From contig JAFLJS010000056.1 of the NCBI GenBank assembly GCA_022712895.1, positions 1 through 55,375 of the forward strand: a stretch of 55,375 nucleotides of DNA. Reading direction: 5' to 3'. Source of the stretch: Desulfocapsa sp. (GTDB lineage Bacteria > Desulfobacterota > Desulfobulbia > Desulfobulbales > Desulfocapsaceae). This document shows, piece by piece, positions 8,864 through 15,239 of this stretch. Numbering within the stretch: position 1 is the first letter of the stretch; each line of letters opens with the position of its first letter. Under the pieces are notes generated by a model. That model saw nothing but the letters and a program-made list of their open reading frames with translations. It had not been told where the DNA came from and searched no databases. The translations under genes were made by a program, and so were the position numbers.

Positions 8864-9535
8864 TTATGCTCCTGTCATTTCAAGCAATGCATCCCAACTT
8901 GTATAAGCATAAAACAGAAAATGACTTCCGTCGACTCGCTTCACGATTTTTTCCGGCCAGAATTGTAACTGGTTTTGGGTGGGGATAACAAAATCATGTT
9001 CTGCCACAATGGCTCTGCTGTACACAGCTTTTTGCTGAGTATTACAAGTTGCAGTTTTCAACAAATTGCTTAGTTCTTGTTTTTGATCTGCAACGGAGCG
9101 TTTTGGCTGATTTTTAATAAACTTTTTATACAACTCCCGGTCACGGCACATGCGGAAGTAAAACTTCAGACGCTGTTTTTCATCGAAGTTTTCAAGGGTC
9201 GCCCGAACAGTCTTCACAGGGATTCCATACCGATCATCAATGGGACAGAGCGTACCGTTGATGGCAATGCGGTGTGTTAAGAGGTTCTGACATCCTGCAA
9301 AAATCTGCTGCCCTGCCCACACCCCCATGGACCAGGAGACCAAAGATGTGTTTTCATAACCTCTCATGATTTTGGTGATATCTATTGCAGATTCTAAATG
9401 GGAATAATCATACAACATCAACACATCGTAATTATCACTTACAAGATGCTTTAGCGGTCGAGCATCCATGCCCCAGCCGTTGCAGAAGATGAGAAGATTG
9501 GACTTTTGCTGTGTATGCAACCATTGGTATTTCAA
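8864..9535 (-). CDS. bioG: Pimeloyl-ACP methyl ester esterase BioG
   Basis: Hydrolyses the methyl ester of pimeloyl-ACP after BioC-dependent chain elongation, replacing the BioH of E. coli. It is a 223-residue alpha/beta hydrolase of the DUF452/BioG type. The nucleophile elbow SWSMG has Ser69, the late HDFVIP Asp is a candidate acid, and His205 lies in DGSHFLFY. Its start codon overlaps the bioF stop by 4 bases, and a 23-base gap separates it from bioC. Placement next to bioC is typical for BioG. Confidence 0.93.
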   Translation of the reverse strand: MKYQWLHTQQKSNLLIFCNGWGMDARPLKHLVSDNYDVLMLYDYSHLESAIDITKIMRGYENTSLVSWSMGVWAGQQIFAGCQNLLTHRIAINGTLCPIDDRYGIPVKTVRATLENFDEKQRLKFYFRMCRDRELYKKFIKNQPKRSVADQKQELSNLLKTATCNTQQKAVYSRAIVAEHDFVIPTQNQLQFWPEKIVKRVDGSHFLFYAYTSWDALLEMTGA

Positions 9536-10683
9536 TTGCTTTCACTATTTTGTTTCAGGAGCTGCCTTGCCAGTTCTTCTAAGTCCTGCCACTGCATATC
9601 AGCACAAAGTGATAAGCGAAACCTGGCAGTTCCCTCAGGTACCGCAGGCGGCCGGATTGGCAGAATAAGGTATCCACACTTTTGCATTTCAGTTGCCTGG
9701 AGCAATGCCTTTTGATCGTCCCCTTTGGGGATGGGAATGATATTACTGCTGTTTACAGGTGCAACGCCAAGGCTACCCAATGCAGAGCGCAATTTTCCGG
9801 AAAGCAGTTGCAGATGTTGCCGTTCCGCATTCATCCTTAAGCTCTTCTCAAAAACAAAACGATTCCAGTTTAAGGTAATAGGCGGCAAGCCGGTGGTAAA
9901 TATCAGTGAGCGGCTGTGATTAATCAAATAATTCCGTATTACCCCGCTGCAACAGACAAAAGCACCAACAGAAGCCCAGGCCTTGCCAAAGGTTCCAACC
10001 AGCAAATCCACATCTTCCAGTTGCGCCGTTGCTTCAACTTTACCCAGGCCAGTTTCACCATACAATCCGGCACCATGCGCCTCATCGATATAGAGCAGAG
10101 TATCAAATTCTTTTTTAATATCCACTAACCGGGCAATATCTGCAACATCACCATCCATGCTGAACACAGATTCCGAAACGATCACCACCTGCTCATATTG
10201 CTTTCGATATTTTATAAGCAACGTGCGTAACTGGTCATAATCCACATGATTATAGCGTTTACACTGGGCACGGCTCAGACGAAAGCCGTCATGGATACTG
10301 GCGTGATTTAACTTATCTGACAGGATAAGATCCCTCTTGCCAAACAGCGCCGGCAATATCCCTATATTTGCATGATAACCGGAATTATAGAGAAGAGCCG
10401 CTTCACTCCGATAGGCAACAGCCAGTTTGTTTTCAAGATCGTGGGCAAGATGGGTATCCCCCGTGAGCAACCGTGAGGAGGATGCGGCAAGCTCAAAATC
10501 AGCTAAAGCCGAATGGCTGCGACTTTCATAAAATTCCTGTTGCAGCTCCTGGTTTCCACCAATCCCCAGATAATCGTTGGAGCTGAGATTCAGATGATAC
10601 TTTTCACTCTCCAGCGGACGTAAATCTCTCAGCCGCCCCTTATCCTGTAGCTGCTTGAGTTTTTGCTCATATTTACTATTCAT
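9532..10683 (-). CDS. bioF: 8-amino-7-oxononanoate synthase BioF
   Basis: PLP-dependent decarboxylative condensation of pimeloyl-ACP with L-alanine. The 383 residues match the family. Visible motifs are LSSNDYLG near the N-terminus, the DEAHGAGLYG segment holding the pyridine-nitrogen Asp, and the PLP lysine in GTFGKAWASVGAF. It overlaps bioA by 4 bases and bioG by 4 bases, a tight operon. Confidence 0.96.
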   Translation of the reverse strand: MNSKYEQKLKQLQDKGRLRDLRPLESEKYHLNLSSNDYLGIGGNQELQQEFYESRSHSALADFELAASSSRLLTGDTHLAHDLENKLAVAYRSEAALLYNSGYHANIGILPALFGKRDLILSDKLNHASIHDGFRLSRAQCKRYNHVDYDQLRTLLIKYRKQYEQVVIVSESVFSMDGDVADIARLVDIKKEFDTLLYIDEAHGAGLYGETGLGKVEATAQLEDVDLLVGTFGKAWASVGAFVCCSGVIRNYLINHSRSLIFTTGLPPITLNWNRFVFEKSLRMNAERQHLQLLSGKLRSALGSLGVAPVNSSNIIPIPKGDDQKALLQATEMQKCGYLILPIRPPAVPEGTARFRLSLCADMQWQDLEELARQLLKQNSESN

Positions 10684-11969
10684 CCGGCTGCTTCCTCTTC
10701 AATAACAGCACAAATAGCCGAGCAGAGATATTGCAGATCACCATTCTCCATACAGTATGATGGCATTACATAAATAAGTCGTCCAAAGGGGCGTACCCAT
10801 ACTCCTTTCTCAACAAAAGCCGGCTGGATATGAGCCATATTTACAGGCTCTTTTAATTCCACAACACCTATGGCTCCCAGCACCCGAACATCTGCGACAC
10901 TGTCCAAATCTCTACAGGGAGCAAGCCCCTGTTCCAATTGTTTTTCAATGTTTTGGATCTGTGTTAAATAATCAGAATCAAGAAGCAGTTGTATTGATGC
11001 TTGTGCCACTGCGCAAGCAAGGGGATTGCCCATAAAAGTGGGGCCATGCATAAAGACACCGGGGTCCGTTGAGGCAATCATCTCTTCAACTTTCCTGCTG
11101 GCAATGGTGGCAGCAAGTGTCATGGTGCCCCCTGTCAAGGCTTTGCCAAGACACATAATATCCGGCACTACATCGGCGTGATTACAGGCAAAGAGTTTTC
11201 CACTTCTGCCAAATCCTGTGGCAATTTCATCTGCAATAAGAAGAACATCAAAGGCGTTACACAGTTCTCGAACTTTTCTCAAATATTGAGGATGGTAAAA
11301 GCGCATTCCGCCAGCGCCCTGAACAATAGGTTCTAAGATAACAGCACATAACTCATTATGATGCTGTTCAATAAGCATCTGTAGTGAGCAAATATCGTTA
11401 GCATCCCACTCATCTGAGAACTTACATTCAGGCTTATCAGCAAAATAATATTCAGGAAGAACTCCGGAAAACAACTGATGCATACCGTTTTCAGGATCGC
11501 AAACAGACATACAGTGAAACACATCACCATGATATCCGGAGCGAATGGTCAGGAAACGATGTTTTTGTCTTTTTCCTGCGGCATAATAATACTGAATAGC
11601 CATTTTCATGGCCACTTCAACAGAGACAGAACCGGAATCGGACAGAAATACTAGATCAAGCCCCGCAGGTGTTATATCAACCAGCGTTTTCGCCAGTTGC
11701 ACTGCAGGTTCGTGAGTAAGCCCGCCAAACATAACATGGGGCAGACGTGCAGCCTGTTCCTGTATGGCATTTATTAGTACGGGATGATTGTAGCCATGAA
11801 TCACAGACCACCAGGAAGCCATACCATCGATAAGCTCACGACCATCCGTTAAACGCAACCGTACACCAGTGGCGGATTTCACACCGTAAACCGGCAAAGG
11901 ATTACTTACAGAGCTGTATGGGTGCCAGAGGTGTTCTCTGTCATAGTCAAGTAACTCGTCGTGAGTCAT
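10680..11969 (-). CDS. bioA: Adenosylmethionine-8-amino-7-oxononanoate aminotransferase BioA
   Basis: PLP-dependent transamination of 8-amino-7-oxononanoate to 7,8-diaminopelargonate with SAM as amino donor. It has 429 residues. The N-terminal HLWHPYSS and MASWWSVIHGYNHP signatures are specific to BioA. The cofactor site has LIADEIATGFGRSG, and the Schiff-base lysine lies in CLGKALTGG. It overlaps bioB by 4 bases and bioF by 4 bases. Confidence 0.97.
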   Translation of the reverse strand: MTHDELLDYDREHLWHPYSSVSNPLPVYGVKSATGVRLRLTDGRELIDGMASWWSVIHGYNHPVLINAIQEQAARLPHVMFGGLTHEPAVQLAKTLVDITPAGLDLVFLSDSGSVSVEVAMKMAIQYYYAAGKRQKHRFLTIRSGYHGDVFHCMSVCDPENGMHQLFSGVLPEYYFADKPECKFSDEWDANDICSLQMLIEQHHNELCAVILEPIVQGAGGMRFYHPQYLRKVRELCNAFDVLLIADEIATGFGRSGKLFACNHADVVPDIMCLGKALTGGTMTLAATIASRKVEEMIASTDPGVFMHGPTFMGNPLACAVAQASIQLLLDSDYLTQIQNIEKQLEQGLAPCRDLDSVADVRVLGAIGVVELKEPVNMAHIQPAFVEKGVWVRPFGRLIYVMPSYCMENGDLQYLCSAICAVIEEEAAG

Positions 11970-12934
11970 GAGAATTGGAAGCCAAGTTGTGCAAAGGCAT
12001 GCAGATCTTCTTTGACACCAGCTCCCATGGTTGTGAGATAATCGCCAACGATGGCGCCATTTGCTCCAGCTCTAAACAGCTTGTATTGTTCATCGCCAAA
12101 ACGCCCCCGGCCCCCTGCGATGCGTATCACGGCCTGAGGGTTTATCAATCGAAACATAGCCACGCAACGCAGAACATCATCAAGTTCAATGGGAACAACA
12201 TCTTCCAAAGGCGTCGAGGCAATGGGAGACAAAATATTAATAGGGATGGAAAGCACTTCAAGATCACGCAACTCAAAGGCCAGTTGCAAACGCTGCTCTA
12301 CACTCTCGCCCATGCCGATAATTCCCCCGGAACAGAGATCCATACCGACAGCCCGGGCTATTTTTAAGGTGTCCACCTTATCCTGCCAGGTGTGAGTGGT
12401 ACATATCGAGGGAAAGAATTCACGGCAAGCTTCAAGATTGCAGTGATATCTGCGTACGCCATAGGAATAAAGGAGCGTTGCTTTTTCATGGGTCAGAAAA
12501 CCCATGGAGGCACAGAGTTTAAGCTCTGTTTTTGCTGCCATGGTCTCATACATCTCTCCCATGCTAGCGAGTTGGTCTCTATTTAAAGAGTGTCCAGCTG
12601 TTACCAACGACAGACGTTTTATGCCGTAGCTATCATTTTCACGAGCCTGCGCAAGTGCCAGCTCTGCATCTATCTGCTCGTAGCATGTTATATCCGTATT
12701 ATATTTTGAGGATTGTGCACAATACTTACAATCCTCAGAACATTTTCCTGAACGTGCATTAATGATGGAACAGAGGTCAAATTGCCGGCCATGGATCTTG
12801 CGACAAAGTGTGTCTGCCGCATGGCACAGCTCGTCAAGATCTGTTTTCTCAGCAAGAGCTAATGCCTCATCGAAATCTATCTTTCCTCCCTGCGCTATAT
12901 GGTCTATGCAATTATCAATAATCATAAATTTCAC
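11966..12934 (-). CDS. bioB: Biotin synthase BioB
   Basis: Radical SAM enzyme that inserts sulfur into dethiobiotin. The 4Fe-4S motif CX3CX2C is Cys65, Cys69 and Cys72 in GKCSEDCKYCAQSS. The 322 residues are typical, and the C-terminal AGGRGRFGDEQ segment supports the second cluster site. This is the first gene of bioB-A-F-G-C-D. The frame can open at GTG 12934 or ATG 12925 (MIIDNCIDH); I see no good Shine-Dalgarno for either, because a REPIN lies directly upstream (12942-13005). The first 12 or so codons and this upstream region are duplicated at 13596-13703. No BirA-type operator was recognised. Confidence 0.95.
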   Translation of the reverse strand: MKFMIIDNCIDHIAQGGKIDFDEALALAEKTDLDELCHAADTLCRKIHGRQFDLCSIINARSGKCSEDCKYCAQSSKYNTDITCYEQIDAELALAQARENDSYGIKRLSLVTAGHSLNRDQLASMGEMYETMAAKTELKLCASMGFLTHEKATLLYSYGVRRYHCNLEACREFFPSICTTHTWQDKVDTLKIARAVGMDLCSGGIIGMGESVEQRLQLAFELRDLEVLSIPINILSPIASTPLEDVVPIELDDVLRCVAMFRLINPQAVIRIAGGRGRFGDEQYKLFRAGANGAIVGDYLTTMGAGVKEDLHAFAQLGFQFS

Positions 12935-13005
12935 AATGATATCGCTCGCGGGGGCGAGCTCCTACATCCAAGCCGCACCCCTGTAGGAGCTTGCCCCTGC
13001 GAGCG
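12898..13005. repeat. 108-bp direct repeat, copy 1 (bioB head plus REPIN)
   Basis: This block covers the first codons of bioB and the adjacent REPIN. It aligns without gaps to 13596-13703 with 11 mismatches in 108 positions (about 90% identity), in the same orientation, 698 bases apart. Between the two copies lie an intergenic repeat, a single REP and the RAYT gene. Confidence 0.93.
12942..13005. repeat. REPIN (inverted REP pair) upstream of bioB
   Basis: Left REP at 12942-12966 and right REP at 12982-13005, inverted, with a 15-base spacer. Each REP is itself palindromic (GGGCGAGCTC core and TCGC..GCGA ends). This is the classical REPIN arrangement mobilised by RAYT transposases. It reaches to within 8 bases of the GTG of bioB, so it lies in the 5' leader and may affect translation. 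Confidence 0.88.
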
Positions 13006-13014
13006 CTTGTACTC

Positions 13015-13091
13015 TTTTTTCGGGTTGTTAGTACGCCGAAATCATAGAAATATTTCGCGCCTCGCATATGAAGTTTTTTACAACCCCATCC
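13015..13091. repeat. Intergenic repeat family, partial copy A
   Basis: Contains the conserved core GTACGCCGAAAT, then TTTCGCGCCT, TATGAAGTTTTTTACAA and CCCATC, as in copies B (18103-18214) and C (27645-27755). The left arm found in B and C is missing here, leaving only the shared CTTTTTTCGGGT lead-in seen also before copy C. Confidence 0.8.
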
Positions 13092-13143
13092 TGTTTCTGG
13101 GGTTTTTACGAGTTTATCAAGGTTCGTTGACAAATAAAAAGAT

Positions 13144-13167
13144 TCGCTTGCGGGGCGAGCTCCTACA
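13144..13167. repeat. REP unit at the 3' end of the RAYT gene
   Basis: A single 24-base REP with core GGGGCGAGCTCCTACA. It overlaps the end of the RAYT reading frame: the RAYT stop codon TAG is formed inside the REP. A REP at a RAYT terminus is usual for these systems. Confidence 0.85.
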
Positions 13168-13589
13168 TCCACACTGCGTCCCAATGAGGATAATCGTTAA
13201 TGTTACTGACCAGACCTGCTCGGAGAGGATTTGCAACAATGTAACGTGCCAGATTTTTTATATCTTCTTCCCGACGAACCGCATGATCATAAAATCCTGT
13301 TTGGAATACAGTTTTTCCAAGTTTTCGGCTAATAATTGATTTCATTGCCTGCACAGTACCGCTAAGCTCATGAACCGTTCCAAGCTGCATCATCCAATGT
13401 AAATGATCTGGCATTACGACGAAACAGAGTGTATTGGCAAATTCTAACTCTTCATGTTTTTGTAACACATTGATTAGTGCTCTCGCGGCCGAGAATTCGA
13501 GAAAAATGGGCTTGCGTTCGACAGTTACCGTTGTGATCACGTAGATTCGGTTTGTTTCAGAGTATCTCCCTTTTCGGAGATTTTTCCAT
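13163..13589 (-). pseudogene. REP-associated tyrosine transposase (RAYT), 5' frameshift
   Basis: Y1/HUH-type single-strand transposase that processes REP elements. The uninterrupted frame (13163-13540, GTG start) encodes 125 residues with the HUH motif in VVMPDHLHWMMQL and the family C-terminus ARYIVANPLRAGL...DYPHWDAVWM. A candidate catalytic Tyr lies in QTGFYDHAVRR. Upstream the same frame stays open and encodes NLRKGRYSETNRIY, the conserved RAYT N-terminus, but without a start codon. An ATG at 13587-13589 is one base out of frame. Removing one A from the A5 run (13581-13585 on the plus strand as T5) would give a complete 141-residue RAYT. So it is either recently inactivated, read by slippage, or affected by a homopolymer sequencing error. 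Confidence 0.88.
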
Positions 13590-13595
13590 GTGATT

Positions 13596-13703
13596 TATGA
13601 TCTATACAATTGTCAATCATCATACATTTCACAACGATATCGCTCGCAGGAGCGAGCTCCTACATTCAAGCCGCACCCCTGTAGGAGCTCGCCTCTGCGA
13701 GCG
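13596..13703. repeat. 108-bp direct repeat, copy 2 (bioB-head copy plus REPIN)
   Basis: Second copy of 12898-13005. It carries a copy of the bioB start (GTG at 13632, reading on into MMIDNCIDH) that then leaves bioB homology and stays open for a 31-codon frame ending in TGA at 13537-13539, through the RAYT 5' region in another frame. The REPIN (13640-13703) is part of the duplication. Confidence 0.92.
13640..13703. repeat. REPIN downstream of fabD
   Basis: Inverted REP pair: 13640-13664 and 13680-13703 with a 15-base spacer identical but for one base to that of the 12942 REPIN. It lies between the fabD stop and the RAYT 5' end. Confidence 0.88.
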
Positions 13704-13747
13704 ATTTGTTTTCAGTCAACCTTGAACAGAGGTGTGTTGTTATCCTA

Positions 13748-14692
13748 TTATTGCAATTTATCCATGCATTTGGCAAGCCCTTCCGGAGTATCAAACTGCA
13801 AGGCTGTATACTTATAGCCTTTGGGGGCAATTTTACGCATCATACCCTTGAGTACTGTTTTGGGACCAACTTCGATAAAGGTGTCCACACCTTCCTCAAT
13901 CATAGTGCTGATAATTTCAAACCAGCGTACACGGGATGCAATCTGGCTAGCCATCATTTCTTTGATTTTAGTGGTATCCTCTTCTGTTTTAGAAGACACA
14001 TTAAAATAGATAGGAGTCGCTGGCACAATAAAGTCTACGCCATCCATAAATGCTGAAAAGTCAGGGACAGCATCGGCAACCAGCGGGCTGTGATTGGCAA
14101 CACTGACAGCCAGTGGAATCACACGAGCGCCATCTGCAGCAGCCTTTGCTTCAACGGCGTCAAGCCCTGCAATACTCCCGGAAATAACAATCTGCATTTC
14201 GGTATTATGATTTGCTGCGGTCACGACTCCAGCATCAGCACATTCTGCTATAATTGCTTCAACTTCTTCAATGGTTTTTCCAAGGACTGCACGCATACCG
14301 CCAGGATTGATCTGGCCTTCGCGTTCCATTAAAGCGCCACGTTTAATGACCAGGCGGATGGTATCCTCAACACTAAGTACTCCTGCCGCACAAAGAGCTG
14401 AGTATTCGCCAAGGCTATGTCCTGCGAAACAGGCAGCAGACAGTGATTCACCAAAGGCCTTTTTCAGGCCCTGGTAACAGATAAGATTGGTGACAGTTAT
14501 GGCAGGCTGTAGATACACGGCCCGGGTCAACTCTTCCATGGGGCCAACTTCAATCAATTGCTCCAGAGGAAAATCACAGACGGAAGCTGCATTCTTCATG
14601 ATGGCTGCACATTCACTGTCAGAATCTATAAATGCTCGTCCCATTCCCAAGAATTGAGAGCCCTGGCCTGGAAACAAAATTGCTATTTTCAT
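13748..14692 (-). CDS. fabD: Malonyl-CoA:ACP transacylase FabD
   Basis: Transfers malonyl from CoA to acyl carrier protein, the entry step of fatty-acid elongation. It has 314 residues. The family start FPGQGSQFLGMG is at residues 7-18, the nucleophile Ser93 lies in GHSLGEYSAL, and the catalytic His lies in SVANHSPLV. It is the last gene of the minus-strand ileS-lspA-fabD run, 46 bases after lspA. Malonyl-ACP is also the BioC substrate, though no operon link to bio is evident because the REPIN/RAYT locus intervenes. Confidence 0.96.
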   Translation of the reverse strand: MKIAILFPGQGSQFLGMGRAFIDSDSECAAIMKNAASVCDFPLEQLIEVGPMEELTRAVYLQPAITVTNLICYQGLKKAFGESLSAACFAGHSLGEYSALCAAGVLSVEDTIRLVIKRGALMEREGQINPGGMRAVLGKTIEEVEAIIAECADAGVVTAANHNTEMQIVISGSIAGLDAVEAKAAADGARVIPLAVSVANHSPLVADAVPDFSAFMDGVDFIVPATPIYFNVSSKTEEDTTKIKEMMASQIASRVRWFEIISTMIEEGVDTFIEVGPKTVLKGMMRKIAPKGYKYTALQFDTPEGLAKCMDKLQ

Positions 14693-14738
14693 TAATATTT
14701 TACCTATATAAATTTCTCAACACGTTCAGGTATCGAGT

Positions 14739-15233
14739 TTACGAAGCTTCGTGTTCACTGCTGATTGTTTTCTGCCGTTCTTCCAGATAATTTGTCAGTA
14801 AAAAAAGAACTACTCCCACCGTAATGGCAGAATCTGCCACATTAAATGCGGGCCAGTGATAGCCAGCCACATAAAAATCCAAAAAATCCACCACCGCACC
14901 CAAACGGACACGGTCAATTACATTACCTATCGCGCCACCGGCAATAAGAGCCAGAGCCGGCCCGTAAAAACGGTGTTCTTTTCGTAGGCGAAACCACGCG
15001 ACCAGCAGTAACACAAGAGCAATAGAGACTAGAATCAGAAAGAAATAATGTCGCCAGGCCGCCTCCACGCCAGCAAGAAAACCAAAAGCTGCTCCCTTGT
15101 TGGTCAGATAGGTAAGGTTGAAGAACCCAGGAATAATTTCAAGGGAGTCATAGAGGGCAAAATTATTCACTGTCAGCATTTTGGTCAGCTGATCAAGCCC
15201 AACAACAAGCAGCAGAAGAATTAGAGAAAGCAC
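14739..15233 (-). CDS. lspA: Lipoprotein signal peptidase LspA
   Basis: Inner-membrane aspartyl protease that removes signal peptides from prolipoproteins. The 164 residues have four hydrophobic segments. The catalytic Asp pair is in GNVIDRVRLGAVVDFLDF (Asp116) and FNVADSAI (Asp134). It sits 6 bases after ileS, the common ileS-lspA arrangement. It would process lipoproteins such as the PrsT-like protein at 4211-7057. Confidence 0.96.
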   Translation of the reverse strand: MLSLILLLLVVGLDQLTKMLTVNNFALYDSLEIIPGFFNLTYLTNKGAAFGFLAGVEAAWRHYFFLILVSIALVLLLVAWFRLRKEHRFYGPALALIAGGAIGNVIDRVRLGAVVDFLDFYVAGYHWPAFNVADSAITVGVVLFLLTNYLEERQKTISSEHEAS

Positions 15234-15239
15234 CTTTTT

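Noticed and set aside
12935-13160. BirA operator before bioB
   Set aside because: No TTGTAAACC-N-GGTTTACA-like dyad was found; the space is occupied by a REPIN and other repeats.
12899-13339. 146-codon plus-strand frame across the REPIN/RAYT region
   Set aside because: It runs through REPs, an intergenic repeat and antisense to the RAYT; the protein-like pieces come from the repeats.
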